From NCBI RefSeq assembly GCF_000772045.1, contig NZ_CP009754.1, positions 434,001-498,000 on the forward strand: DNA of 64,000 nt, given 5' to 3'. Origin of the DNA: Streptomyces sp. CCM_MD2014. GTDB lineage: Bacteria > Actinomycetota > Actinomycetes > Streptomycetales > Streptomycetaceae. Positions 41,749-50,836 of this stretch are shown here, piece after piece. The notes beneath the pieces were generated by a model. It was given only the letters and a program-made list of their open reading frames with translations, was not told the DNA's origin and did not search any database. Every line of letters begins with the position of its first letter. Position 1 is the first letter of the stretch. A program made the translations under genes and the position numbers.

Positions 41749-42554
41749 GCCGCGTCCTCCCCCGTGGTGGTGCCCAGGTAGGCGCGGAGCACCTCGGGCT
41801 CGCGCCGGACCTCGTCGGGGGTGCCGTGGGCGATGGCGCGGCCGAAGTCGAGGACGGTGACCTCGTCGGCGAGGCGCATGACCAGGCCCATGTCGTGCTC
41901 GACCAGCACGACGGACAGGCCGAGTTCGGCGCGGATCTCCCCTATCACCCGGGTCGTCCGGGTGCGTTCGGCGGCGTTCATGCCGGCCACGGGTTCGTCG
42001 AGCAGCAGGACACGGGGCTCCAGACACAGGGCGCGGGCGAGTTCGACGCGCTTGCGGTCGCCGTACGACAGCAGCGCGACGGGTGAGTCGAAGTGAGCGC
42101 CGAGACCGGTGAGTTCGGCGATCTCGCGGGCCTTGGCGAGGTGTTCGCGCTGTTCACGCACGGCGCGCGGCAGCCGCAGGGCACTGGCGGCGAAACCGGA
42201 GTGGGACAGGGCGTGGCGGCCGAGCATGAGGTTGTCGGCGACGGTGCCCTGGGTGGTGACGATGTTCTGGAAGGTGCGGGCGACGCCGAGGGCGGCGATA
42301 CGGTGCGGGGCGAGCCGGGTCAGCTCGGCGGCGCCGAGCCGTACGGTGCCGGCGGTGGGGCGGTACAGGCCCGACAGGACGTTGAAGCAGGTGGACTTGC
42401 CGGCGCCGTTGGGGCCGATGACGGCGTGCACGGTGCCGGGGGCGACGGTGAAGGAGACGTCGTCGAGGGCGAGGAGACCGGCGAAGCGCACGGTGACGCC
42501 ACGTACGTCGAGCGCGGGTGGTGCGGGCGCGGTGCGGGCGGCGGGGGCGGTCAC
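41745..42554 (-). CDS. Branched-chain amino acid-type ABC ATPase (LivG-like)
   Basis: 269 residues. Walker A GPNGAGKST, the LivG motif LAPHRIAALGVARTFQNI, signature LSYGDRKRVELARAL, Walker B VLLLDEPVAGMN and H-loop VLVEHDMGLV are all present. LSYGD replaces the usual LPYGQ but keeps the Ser/Gly core. The GTG start overlaps the stop of the LivF-like gene (GTGA). Confidence 0.93.
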   Translation of the reverse strand: MTAPAARTAPAPPALDVRGVTVRFAGLLALDDVSFTVAPGTVHAVIGPNGAGKSTCFNVLSGLYRPTAGTVRLGAAELTRLAPHRIAALGVARTFQNIVTTQGTVADNLMLGRHALSHSGFAASALRLPRAVREQREHLAKAREIAELTGLGAHFDSPVALLSYGDRKRVELARALCLEPRVLLLDEPVAGMNAAERTRTTRVIGEIRAELGLSVVLVEHDMGLVMRLADEVTVLDFGRAIAHGTPDEVRREPEVLRAYLGTTTGEDAA

Positions 42555-43342
42555 GCGGCCCCCTTGCCGTCGGCGGCGTCGGTGGTCTCGCCCAGGTAGA
42601 GGCGGCGTACGGCGTCCGTGCGCGCGAGTTCCGCGGCGGCGCCCGACAGCCCGATCTCGCCGACCTCCAGGACGTAGGCGTGTTCGGCGAGGGACAGCGC
42701 CATGCCGGCGTTCTGTTCGACGAGGAGTACGCCGGTGCCCTGGGCGTTGATCTCGCGGACGACCTCTCCGATGCGGTCGACCATCATCGGGGCGAGCCCG
42801 AGGGAGGGTTCGTCGAGGAGGAGCAGGCGGGGCGCCGCCATCAGGGCGCGGCCGATGGCGAGCATCTGCTGCTCGCCGCCGGACAGCAGGCCGGCGGCCT
42901 GGCGGGTGCGCTCGGCGAGTCTCGGGAAGAGGGTGAGGACCCGCTCCCTGGCCTCGCGGACCTGGGCCGGGGCGCGCCGGTTGAGGCCGAGTCCGCCGGC
43001 CCGCAGATTCTCGTCGACGGTCAGACCGGCGAACACCCGCCTGCCCTCGGGCACCTGGACGACTCCGGCGCGTACGGCGGCGACCGGGTCGCGGCCGTCG
43101 AGGACCGTGTCGCCGTAGCGGACGCGACCGGCCGTGATCGCACCGCGGTGCAGGCGCAGGGTGCCCGAGACGGCCCGCAGCAGCGTCGTCTTGCCGGCGC
43201 CGTTGGCACCGAGCAGCGCGACGACGGCGCCGTGCGGGACGGTCAGGGACACGGAGCGGAGGGCGGACAGTGCGCGCCCGTACGTCACGTCGAGGCTTTC
43301 GACGTGCAGCGCGGGCGCGCCGTCCGGTGGTGCTGAGGGCAT
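42551..43342 (-). CDS. Branched-chain amino acid-type ABC ATPase (LivF-like), first gene of the operon
   Basis: 263 residues. Walker A GANGAGKTT, RPVAAVRAGVVQVPEGRRVF-like LivF loop, signature LSGGEQQMLAIGRAL, Walker B LLLLDEPSLGLAP and H-loop LLVEQNAGMAL are intact. The ATG at 43342 follows AAGGAG. It opens a five-gene importer operon running to 38425 (ATPase, ATPase, permease, permease, binding protein). Confidence 0.93.
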   Translation of the reverse strand: MPSAPPDGAPALHVESLDVTYGRALSALRSVSLTVPHGAVVALLGANGAGKTTLLRAVSGTLRLHRGAITAGRVRYGDTVLDGRDPVAAVRAGVVQVPEGRRVFAGLTVDENLRAGGLGLNRRAPAQVREARERVLTLFPRLAERTRQAAGLLSGGEQQMLAIGRALMAAPRLLLLDEPSLGLAPMMVDRIGEVVREINAQGTGVLLVEQNAGMALSLAEHAYVLEVGEIGLSGAAAELARTDAVRRLYLGETTDAADGKGAA

Positions 43343-43762
43343 CGCGGCTCCTTGGGACCGGGCCGGGAAGGCACGGTGACGGGTGGTCGGGGGGAGCTCA
43401 CGACAGCACGGGGTCGCGTGGCCGTACAGGGGGGCCGGGCAGGGTCGCTGCGGGGTCCCAGTCCGGGGCGGATGAGTCTGTGCGGATGCCCAGCGGGCGG
43501 TGGCGGAGCGGCCTGGTCCCGGCGTTCCCACCGGCGGTGGGGAACGGAGGCCGGGGGCGACCCGTAGCGGGTGACGGGCGGGGCCGGAGACACGCGGACG
43601 CACCGGGGCCCCTGACGGACGGCAGGCGGGGGCATCGACCGGCGGGAGGCCGTCGGGGACTCGCCTGCCGGGCCGGTGAGGGGGCGGTCCTCCCCGCATG
43701 GCACACCGCCGGCCCGGGGCGAACCGTCCCGTGGTGGCACGGGGGTCGTCCCCCCGCCCGTC
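43343..43762. other. Intergenic region upstream of the ABC operon
   Basis: 420 bp without a convincing gene; open frames here are shadows of very GC-rich sequence. It should contain the operon promoter and possibly a site for the PucR-type regulator encoded just upstream. No clear palindrome was picked out by eye. Confidence 0.5.
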
Positions 43763-45046
43763 TCAGTCGCGCAGGACGCGGCGCGCCGTCAGGGCCAGGC
43801 TGAACTCCACGACGTCGGCCGGGCGGGCCAGGGAGCGGCCGGTGAGCTGTTCGCAGCGGCGGAGGCGGTTGAGGACCGTGTTGCGGTGGCAGTAGAGGCG
43901 CTCGCCGGCGCGCTGGGCCGAACCGTCGCACTCCAGCCACGTGGTGAGGGTGTCCAGCAGGATCTCGCGGTCGGCCGGCTCGAGGCGGAGCAGGGGGCCG
44001 AGCACCTTCTCGGCGAGGGCCCGCCCCAGCTCGGGGCTGGAGACGACCAGGGCGGCGGGGAGCTGGTCGTCCAGTCGTACCGTGCCGCCGGCCGCGGGGC
44101 AGATGTCCAGGGCCGTGTCCGCGAGCCTGCGGGCGTCGCCGACGGCGGCGAGTCCCTCGACCGGGCTGCCGACGCCGATCCGCAGGCCCGGGAAGGGAGC
44201 GTGGGACGCGGTCCCGGGCGGCCCCGGGTCCGTGAGCCCTTCCACGGTGCCGACCAGGACGATGCCGTAGTCGACCTCGGGCCCGGCGTGCCAGTGGACG
44301 CGCGCTGCGGGCGGTACGGCGGCGGCGCGGGCGGCGTCGGACCGGGCCGGGGGGCCGCCGGCGACGGCGACGACGACGTATCGGCCCTGTTCCGGCAGGT
44401 CCAGGGCCCGGGCGGCCTCCGGCAGGTCGGCGATGCGGCCGGTGCCGTCGAGCAGCCCGGCCGCCAGCAGCCGGGCCCGGTTCTCGCGGCGCCGGCCGAT
44501 CCGCCACTCGGTCTGCCGGTAGGCGTCCGCGACCAGGGTGCAGTGCTCGTCGACGAAGTTCCACACGTCGGCGGCCACGTGCACGAGGAGCCGCACGTCC
44601 TCCGGGGCGGCCCTGGACGTCTCCTCCACCAGCCGCTGCCACACCAGCGAGCCGCCCAGGCGGAAGGCGTGCAGCAGGGCGTCCAGCGGGAGCCCCTGCT
44701 CGGCGCGGGCGGCGCCGATCCGCCAGGTACAGCGGCGGGCCGCGTCCCGGGCACCGCGCGGGTCGAGCAGCGAGGCCACACTGTGCCGCAGGGAGCGGTG
44801 GGCCTCCTGCCAGGTGGCGGAGGGGTCCTTCGCGAGGGCGGGCCGGTAGGCGGGCTCCTGCTCCTGCAGCAGGGCCACCAGGCGGTCGGTCAGGTCGGGC
44901 AGGTCGTCGAGCAGCGTGCGGGCGGCCCGGTGCAGGACCCGCAGGGCGTCTGCATCGATCAACGACGTGACGCCGGGTGTCCGCGGGCGTGGAACGGGCG
45001 TCAGCCCGGTGCGGATCGCTGCTCGTGACCGTACGGCGTGCTGCAT
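43763..45046 (-). CDS. PucR-family transcriptional regulator
   Basis: 427 residues. The C-terminal PucR helix-turn-helix is clear: LLDTLTTWLECDGSAQRAGE, RLYCHRNTVLNRLRRCEQL and TGRSLARPADVVEFSLAL. The central part (about 210-330) resembles a GGDEF-like/CdaR fold, and the N-terminal part (LIDADALRVLHRAARTLLDD and on) is helical. PucR proteins usually act locally and respond to nitrogenous substrates; with the liv-type operon directly downstream on the same strand, this is its likely regulator. The ATG follows GGGAGGA. Confidence 0.88.
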   Translation of the reverse strand: MQHAVRSRAAIRTGLTPVPRPRTPGVTSLIDADALRVLHRAARTLLDDLPDLTDRLVALLQEQEPAYRPALAKDPSATWQEAHRSLRHSVASLLDPRGARDAARRCTWRIGAARAEQGLPLDALLHAFRLGGSLVWQRLVEETSRAAPEDVRLLVHVAADVWNFVDEHCTLVADAYRQTEWRIGRRRENRARLLAAGLLDGTGRIADLPEAARALDLPEQGRYVVVAVAGGPPARSDAARAAAVPPAARVHWHAGPEVDYGIVLVGTVEGLTDPGPPGTASHAPFPGLRIGVGSPVEGLAAVGDARRLADTALDICPAAGGTVRLDDQLPAALVVSSPELGRALAEKVLGPLLRLEPADREILLDTLTTWLECDGSAQRAGERLYCHRNTVLNRLRRCEQLTGRSLARPADVVEFSLALTARRVLRD

Positions 45047-45166
45047 CGCGGTCCTCCCCAGGGCAGGGCTTGCGGAGGCGCCGCCCCGCGGCGGGCCGTC
45101 CCGCCGCGCCGGGTCTGCCCCCTGACTCGTCCTGCCCCGAAGGATGACATACCGTCCGGTCGGTCC

Positions 45167-47947
45167 CTAGGGTCGTGCACCGGTCTTTTCCTGGTGCGCG
45201 GCCGTCCGCCGGGCCTCCCGGCCCTGTTCCGCCTGCCCGACGACGCGGGCCAGCTCCAGCCGGGACCGGATGCCGAGTGCGGCGAACACCTTGCGGAGGT
45301 GGTAGTCGACGGTGCGGGTGCTCACCGCGAGGGTCAGCGCGACCTCACGGTTGGTGGCGCCCTCGGCGACGTACCGTGCGATGCGCAGTTGCTGCGGGGT
45401 CAGACGGGACAGACGGGCCGGTGTCGCGGCGCCGCTGGCGTGCGGGGCGGCCCCGAGGGCGCGCAGTTCGTCGCGGGCCTGGGCGGCCCAGACGCCGGCG
45501 CCGCACCGTTCGAAGCCTGCCAGCGCGGCGCCGAGCCGGTCGCGGGCCTCGCGCGGTCTGCGCCGCCGGCGCAGCCACTTGCCGTACAGCAGCGCGGTGC
45601 GGGACCGTTCGAAGTCGCCGCCCGCCTCGTCGTGCCGGGCGAGCGCCTGGCGGTAGAGGCCGTCGGCGCGGTCGGGCGGTGCGAGGAGGGCCTGGCAGCG
45701 GGCCAGTTGGGCGGCTGCCTGCGGGTCGGCGCCGAACGCCGCCCAGCCGGCGAAGTCCGTGAGAACCTCCCGGGCGTCCTCCTGGCGTCCGGCGAGCACC
45801 GCGGCCTCCACGAAGCAGGGCACGGCCAGCCGCCACACCGCGAAGTGGCCCCGCCCCGGCCCCGGGAGGACCAGCAGACCCAGCCGGTCCGCGGCGTCGA
45901 AGGGGCGTCCCCGTCCCAGGTCGGCGCGGGCCGCCGCCCACTGGGCCAGGGTGGCCGCCTGGGCGAGCCCGTGCCGCCGGGCCGTGTCCAACGCCTCCGT
46001 GACGTGCCGGGCGACGGCGTCCGGTTCCTCCTCGATCGACGCCGCGAGGGCGAGCACGGCCCGGTGGTGCGCCGCCGTGTTGCGCTGCCCGGTCCGCAGC
46101 GCCGTGCGCAGCCCCTCCTCCGCGTGGGTGCGGGCCTGCGGGTGCCGGCCGGCGCGCAGTTCGGCGTAGGCGAGGTACTCCAGCGCCCGCGGCTCCAGCG
46201 ACTGGGACCCGAGGTGCCGGGCGGCGGCCAGGGCCCGGGCGCCGGCTCGGCGGGCCGCGTCCACGTCACCGAGCAGCAGCGCGGCCGCCGCCGCCCGCAA
46301 CAGCGGCTCGGGCCGGTCCTCGGTCCTGCCCCGCTCCACCACCTGACGGAGCGGCGCACCGGCCCGGTCGAGTCGCCCTTCGAGCAGCGCCCGCATGCCG
46401 ACGCGGTGGTCGCGCATGACGGCCGCGTGCACCGTGGTGGTGGACCCGTGCGGCCGCCGGGGCGAGGTGGCCGCGACGGCGGCGGCCGCGGTGCGGCGAG
46501 GTGGTTGCGGGGCGAGCGTGGCCAGGCACGCGGACAGGTCGCCCGCGGCCCAGGCCGCGTCGGCTGCCGCCAGAGCGGCGGTCGAGGCCTCGGCGGGCGC
46601 GTCCGCGGCGAGCAGAGAGGCCGCCAGCAGGAGGGACTGATGGGCGTCGCCGACCGGGCCGTCCCCGAGTTCCACGAGCCCGCGCACCAGTTCGGCCCGT
46701 CCCCGTACGGCGGCGGGTACGGCGCGGTCCCGGGCCGCGGCCAGCAGCGGCCGGGCCTGTTCGGGTCGCCCCGCGTGCAGGGCCAGCTCGGCCGCGACGG
46801 TGCGGCGTTCCGCCCGCACCGCCGGGTCGGCCGTCAGTTCCGCGGCGCGGGCGTACGCCGTCCCGCGCAGCCCGTACGAGGCCGGCACCGTGCCGTCGGC
46901 CGCCACCGCCGCGAGCCGGTCCGCCTGTGCGGGAGCCGGCGCCGGACCGCTCAGGGACCAGGAGCGGTGCAGCAGTCCCGGAAGCCGGTCGCCGCCGCTG
47001 TCCAGCACGTCGGCCAGCGCTCCGTGCACGGCGCGGCGCACCTCCGGCGGGGCGGTGGCGTACACCGTGCGGCGAACCAGCGGGCTGTGGAAGCGGAGCC
47101 GGTCGCCGTCCCGGGCGAGCTGCCCGGGGAGCGCTTCCGGACCCGCGCCGGGTTCCCGTGCCGGCCGCCGGCGCCGCAGCGCGTCACGGACGAGGCCGGC
47201 GTCGACGTCCGGACCGTCCGAGGCCCGTAGGGCCGCCGCCACCGTCAGGAGCATGTCGCGGGCATGGGCGGACGGGGTTACCGCAGCGGCACCCGCGACC
47301 CTGACGAGGGTCGCGGCGTCGGCCAGCGGACGAGGCAGGGGGCGGTGTCCGCGCAGCTCGGCCGGTGACAGCCTGCGCGTCAGGGCGACGAGGAGGGCGG
47401 GGTTGCCCTCGGCCTCGGCCAGGAGCTGCTCGCGGACGGCCGGGGCGGCGGCGCCGTCGGTCAGGTCGTCGAGCAGGGCGGCGGCCCGCGGCGGTGCCAG
47501 CGGGTCCAGGCGGACGACGGGCAGGTGGGCGAGGTCCGGGTCGGCGGCGCGGTCCGAGGCGGCGGAGACGAGCAGACCGACCCGCCCGGCGCTGCCCAGG
47601 TGTTCCGCCGCACGGCCGAGCGCGCTGCGGGCGGGGGCGTCCCACAGGTGCGCGTCGTCCACGCACACGAGCAGGGGTGCTCCGCCGGCCGCCGCCCGCA
47701 GGGTGTCGAGCAGGTGCCTCGCGGTCGCGGGCGCGTCGGGGTCCGGGCCGAGGTGGAGTACGGGACCGGCCCGGAAGGAGCGGGCGGCCCACTGGAGCAG
47801 AGTGGTCCGGCCCAGTCCGGGTTCGCCGGCCAGCAGCAGCCGCCCGCCGTGGGCGGGCAGCCCGTCCAACAGTGCGCGCAATGCCTTGCGTTGTGCGCCG
47901 TGGCCGTGGATCCGCACGGCCGTGCGTACGGTCGTCTCTCCGGTCAT
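45167..47947 (-). CDS. Large LuxR-family (LAL-type) ATP-binding regulator with altered Walker A
   Basis: 926 residues. The N-terminal NTPase region has GEPGLGRTT at 41-49, where the conserved Walker A lysine is arginine, and a Walker B-like LLVCVDDAHLWD. A long helical tetratricopeptide-like middle follows. The C-terminal LuxR helix-turn-helix is at about 860-915 (LTPQQLRIARYVAEGATNRE, ALTLAVSTRTVDYHLRKVFA, ALGIRSRLELARVV). LAL regulators often control secondary metabolism. The lysine loss could weaken ATP binding. The ATG has a weak GGGA ribosome binding site and lies beside an 18-bp palindrome. Confidence 0.88.
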   Translation of the reverse strand: MTGETTVRTAVRIHGHGAQRKALRALLDGLPAHGGRLLLAGEPGLGRTTLLQWAARSFRAGPVLHLGPDPDAPATARHLLDTLRAAAGGAPLLVCVDDAHLWDAPARSALGRAAEHLGSAGRVGLLVSAASDRAADPDLAHLPVVRLDPLAPPRAAALLDDLTDGAAAPAVREQLLAEAEGNPALLVALTRRLSPAELRGHRPLPRPLADAATLVRVAGAAAVTPSAHARDMLLTVAAALRASDGPDVDAGLVRDALRRRRPAREPGAGPEALPGQLARDGDRLRFHSPLVRRTVYATAPPEVRRAVHGALADVLDSGGDRLPGLLHRSWSLSGPAPAPAQADRLAAVAADGTVPASYGLRGTAYARAAELTADPAVRAERRTVAAELALHAGRPEQARPLLAAARDRAVPAAVRGRAELVRGLVELGDGPVGDAHQSLLLAASLLAADAPAEASTAALAAADAAWAAGDLSACLATLAPQPPRRTAAAAVAATSPRRPHGSTTTVHAAVMRDHRVGMRALLEGRLDRAGAPLRQVVERGRTEDRPEPLLRAAAAALLLGDVDAARRAGARALAAARHLGSQSLEPRALEYLAYAELRAGRHPQARTHAEEGLRTALRTGQRNTAAHHRAVLALAASIEEEPDAVARHVTEALDTARRHGLAQAATLAQWAAARADLGRGRPFDAADRLGLLVLPGPGRGHFAVWRLAVPCFVEAAVLAGRQEDAREVLTDFAGWAAFGADPQAAAQLARCQALLAPPDRADGLYRQALARHDEAGGDFERSRTALLYGKWLRRRRRPREARDRLGAALAGFERCGAGVWAAQARDELRALGAAPHASGAATPARLSRLTPQQLRIARYVAEGATNREVALTLAVSTRTVDYHLRKVFAALGIRSRLELARVVGQAEQGREARRTAAHQEKTGARP

Positions 47948-47955
47948 TCCCGGGA

Positions 47956-47973
47956 GGTTACGCGTGCGTAACC
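47956..47973. promoter_or_regulatory. Palindromic operator candidate at the LAL regulator start
   Basis: GGTTACGC-GT-GCGTAACC: perfect 8-bp arms with a 2-bp centre, beginning 9 bp upstream of the start codon. Its position suggests autoregulation or repression by another dimeric regulator. Confidence 0.5.
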
Positions 47974-47983
47974 CGAGGCGGAA

Positions 47984-48003
47984 GGCACCGGTCCGCCGGT
48001 GCC
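47984..48003 (-). terminator. Hairpin after the polyester hydrolase gene
   Basis: GGCACCGG-TCCG-CCGGTGCC is a perfect 8-bp stem. It lies about 117 bp after the hydrolase stop (48120), so it may end that transcript before the LAL regulator gene. Confidence 0.4.
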
Positions 48004-48119
48004 CGCCCGGGCATCGGCGCCGTCACCTGCGGTGGTGCGCCCGGACGGGCCGCAGGAGCGCTGTGCCGACGCCCAACCGGCCCCGGTCCCGGTCGTGCGC
48101 CGGCACAGCGGTGCGGGGG

Positions 48120-49052
48120 TCAGGAGCCGTGCGGGCAGTTGCCCCGGTACTCCTCGATCGTCAGGCTCGGCCGGGGCAGCGGGCACAGGAACTGCTCGTA
48201 GCGGGTGTCGTTGTCGATGAACCGCTTGAGCCAGGAAATGCTGTACTTCGCGATCGTCGTGTTGGACGTGTTGGGCGAGAAGTGGGTCGCGCTGTTCAGC
48301 TCCAGGTAGGCCCGGTCGGTCGCGGAGGGCAGGCTGGAGTAGAACGGCTCGGCGTGGGAGGCCACGGGGGCGATCGTGTCGCCGTCGGCCCCCACGATCA
48401 GTGTCGGGGTGCTGACCTCGGGCCAGCTCTTGTCCAGGTTCCAGGGCGTGAGGGGGATCGCCGCCTGGAGGGACGGACGGGACTTGGCGGCCTCCAGGGT
48501 GCCTCCGCCGCCCATGGAGTGGCCCATCACGCCGAGGCGGCTGCTGTCGATCCGGCCGCGGACGGAGCTGCGCTCGGTGAGGTAGTCCAGGGCGGCCAGC
48601 AGTTGGCGGCCGCGTGAGTCGGGCTGGTCCAGCGTGGTGTTGGTGTCGATGGTGAACACGACGAAGCCCTGGGAGGCCAGCCGCGGCCCGAGCCAGGCCA
48701 TGGAGGACTGGTACGCGGTGAATCCGGGCGCGATCGCGACGGCGCCGAAGGTGCCGTCGCTCGTGCTGGTCGGGTAGTAGATGGTGCCGCCGCCGAAGCC
48801 GGTGACGGCGAGCGAGGAGACCCGGGTGTCGGCCACGGAGTAGGGGCCGCGCAGCGCCTCGATGCTCGACTCGGTGGGTGCCGGGCCGCGCTCGTACGGG
48901 TTGTCGGCGGCCTGGGCCCCCGGGCCGGTGAGGGTGCCGAGCGCGAAGACCGCGGCCACGGCGGCCGTCACGCCGGCGAGTCGCCGCCGGGTGCCGCGGA
49001 AGGCGGGGCGTGGGACCTCGGGGGTGGCGTGGGCGTGGGGGTTCTGCTGCAC
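48120..49052 (-). CDS. Secreted polyester hydrolase (cutinase/PETase-like alpha/beta hydrolase)
   Basis: 310 residues. A signal peptide of about 48 residues ends near GPGAQA-A. The mature part begins [20 protein letters not shown], the hallmark of actinobacterial cutinases related to Thermobifida Cut2 and Streptomyces PETase-like enzymes. The catalytic triad is Ser179 (GHSMGG), Asp225 (GADGDTIAP) and His257 (SATHFSPN). Oxyanion-hole residues lie at APGFTAY (Phe111) and Met180. Cys290 and Cys306 in the tail should form the conserved disulfide. It hydrolyses ester polymers such as cutin or polyesters outside the cell. The GTG at 49052 follows AGAGGA at about 8 nt. Confidence 0.93.
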   Translation of the reverse strand: MQQNPHAHATPEVPRPAFRGTRRRLAGVTAAVAAVFALGTLTGPGAQAADNPYERGPAPTESSIEALRGPYSVADTRVSSLAVTGFGGGTIYYPTSTSDGTFGAVAIAPGFTAYQSSMAWLGPRLASQGFVVFTIDTNTTLDQPDSRGRQLLAALDYLTERSSVRGRIDSSRLGVMGHSMGGGGTLEAAKSRPSLQAAIPLTPWNLDKSWPEVSTPTLIVGADGDTIAPVASHAEPFYSSLPSATDRAYLELNSATHFSPNTSNTTIAKYSISWLKRFIDNDTRYEQFLCPLPRPSLTIEEYRGNCPHGS

Positions 49053-49441
49053 GAGGAGTGGTCCTCTCGGTCGTGGCGAGCGGCCGGCCGGTGGTCGCAC
49101 ACGGCCCGGAACGCGTGGGGTCGCGTCCCTGGACATCCGCCGGACGGGCTTCGCCGATGAGTTGGCGGTGCCACTGTCGACGGGCGGGGCGGCCGAGGGG
49201 ATCGGCAGAATCACCGGTCTCGTACGCGTCGGGCCGCCGGTCCGGGGGCCGGCACGCCCACCCCGGGTGCCGCCGCCCCGTCGCCGGACGCACCGTCCTC
49301 CCGCCGGCGCACACCGTCCGCCCTGTTCGCGCGCCCCGTCGGTGTGGCACGCTCGGCGGCGGCCGGGTGTCACGCGCCGGCGGTCATGGAGGAACATCGG
49401 CGGGCCCCGTACCGGGTCCGGCACTGCGGAGAGGCGACGGG
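49053..49441. other. Divergent intergenic region
   Basis: 389 bp between the divergent hydrolase and Gfo/Idh genes with no supported gene. It must hold both promoters. Only GC-rich short inverted motifs were noticed and none is clear enough to call an operator. Confidence 0.45.
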
Positions 49442-50329
49442 ATGCGCATCGGACTGCTCGGCACCGGCCCCTGGGCGGACATGGCACACGCCCCCGCCCT
49501 GGCCGGACACGGCGGGCTGGACTTCGTGGGGGTGTGGGGGCGTCGCCCCGACGCCGCGAAGGCACTGGCGGAGCGGCACGGCACGCGCGCCTACGACGAC
49601 GCCGACGCCCTGCTGGGCGACGTGGAGGCCGTCGCCGTCGCGCTGCCCCCGGCCGTGCAGGCCGACCTGGCGGTGCGCGCGGCGCGGGCCGGGCGGCATC
49701 TGCTGCTCGACAAGCCGCTCGCGTCGACGGCGGCGCAGGGGCGGGCGGTGGTGGAGGCGGTGCGAGCGGCCGGCGTGGCCTCGGTGGTCTTCTTCACCAC
49801 CCGCTTCCAGCCCGAGACCGAGGCGTGGATCACCGAACAGGCCGCTGCGGAAGGCTGGTTCACCGCCCGGGCGCAGTGGCTCGGAGCCGTGTTCGGCGAC
49901 GGCGACAGCCCCTTCGCCGCCTCGCCGTGGCGCCGGGAGAAGGGCGCCCTGTGGGACGTGGGGCCGCACGCCCTGTCCGTACTGCTGCCGGTCCTCGGTG
50001 ACGCCCGGCGCGTCGCGGCGGCCGCACCGGGGCCCGGGGACACCGTCCACCTCGTGCTGGACCACACGGGCGGGGCGTCCAGCACGCTCACGCTCAGCCT
50101 GACGGCGCCGCCCGCCGCGGCGGGTGCGTCGGTGGAGCTGCGCGGCCGGGCCGGCGTGACGCTGCTCCCGGAGACCACGGAGGGTCCGGTGCCCGCGCTG
50201 CGCCGGGCCGCGGACGCGCTGCTCGACGCCGCAGGCGGTGGGCGCCCGCATCCGTGCGACGCCGCGTTCGGGCTGCGGGTGACCGAGATCCTCGCCGAGG
50301 CCGAGGCCCTGCTGACCGACCGGGATTGA
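49442..50329 (+). CDS. Gfo/Idh/MocA family NAD(P)-dependent oxidoreductase
   Basis: 295 residues. The Rossmann motif is [18 protein letters not shown] at 3-20. The family Lys-Pro motif appears as [10 protein letters not shown] (DKP rather than the usual EKP). The C-terminal domain includes [20 protein letters not shown] with the conserved His. These enzymes oxidise sugars or related alcohols. The length is short for the family (usually 330-400). The ATG at 49442 has GGAGAGG about 6 nt upstream. It ends 6 bp from the next convergent gene. Confidence 0.88.
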   Translation: MRIGLLGTGPWADMAHAPALAGHGGLDFVGVWGRRPDAAKALAERHGTRAYDDADALLGDVEAVAVALPPAVQADLAVRAARAGRHLLLDKPLASTAAQGRAVVEAVRAAGVASVVFFTTRFQPETEAWITEQAAAEGWFTARAQWLGAVFGDGDSPFAASPWRREKGALWDVGPHALSVLLPVLGDARRVAAAAPGPGDTVHLVLDHTGGASSTLTLSLTAPPAAAGASVELRGRAGVTLLPETTEGPVPALRRAADALLDAAGGGRPHPCDAAFGLRVTEILAEAEALLTDRD

Positions 50330-50335
50330 CGGAAC

Positions 50336-50704
50336 TCAGCGGTCGGTTCCCTCCGGCTCGAAGGGTTCGTCGCTCCACCGGAACCAGGCCCGGTCGCCCT
50401 CGATGTGCAGCAGGAACCCGGCGACCGGCCCGTCGGGCGACACCAGCCGCACCCGTCGTGCGATCCCGGCGTAGACCGTCTCCCACTCCGCCCAGTGCTC
50501 GGCTCCGTCCCGTTCCGCGAGGGCGAGTTCGCGGGCGAACAGGTCCCGGACGGCGTCGAAGGCGGGTCCGGCGCGGAAGCGCCCCGACAGCCAGGGGAAG
50601 TCGGCGTCCTCGATCAGGATCTCCCCGATCTCCGTGTCGGCTCCCCCGTCCTCCCCGGTGTCCGGCACGCCCCGCACGTGCCAGGTCTCGCCCTCGAACC
50701 CCAT
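50336..50704 (-). CDS. Small acidic protein of unknown function
   Basis: 122 residues, family not recognised. After GFEGETWHVRGVPDTGEDGG comes an alpha/beta region (IGEILIEDADFPWLSGRFRA, FDAVRDLFARELALAERDGA, WETVYAGIARRVRLVSPDGP, FLLHIEGDRAWFRWSDE). It looks like a complete small globular protein with many Trp and acidic residues. The ATG at 50704 follows GGAGG and is preferred over a longer frame from 50758. Confidence 0.68.
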   Translation of the reverse strand: MGFEGETWHVRGVPDTGEDGGADTEIGEILIEDADFPWLSGRFRAGPAFDAVRDLFARELALAERDGAEHWAEWETVYAGIARRVRLVSPDGPVAGFLLHIEGDRAWFRWSDEPFEPEGTDR

Positions 50705-50813
50705 GTCGCCTCCGCCGGACCCGCGCTGGTGATCATCCGTGCGGCGCCAGCATGCCATCTGCCGCCCGGACCGGGCCGGAGTCGCTCCGGCCCGGTCCGG
50801 CTCGATCCGGCTC

Positions 50814-50833
50814 GATCGGGATTCAGCCCGATC
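50814..50833 (-). terminator. Terminator hairpin of the acetyltransferase gene
   Basis: GATCGGG-ATTCAG-CCCGATC, a 7-bp perfect stem with a 6-nt loop, ends 3 bp before the stop position of the reverse-strand gene at 50837. Confidence 0.55.
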
Positions 50834-50836
50834 CGG

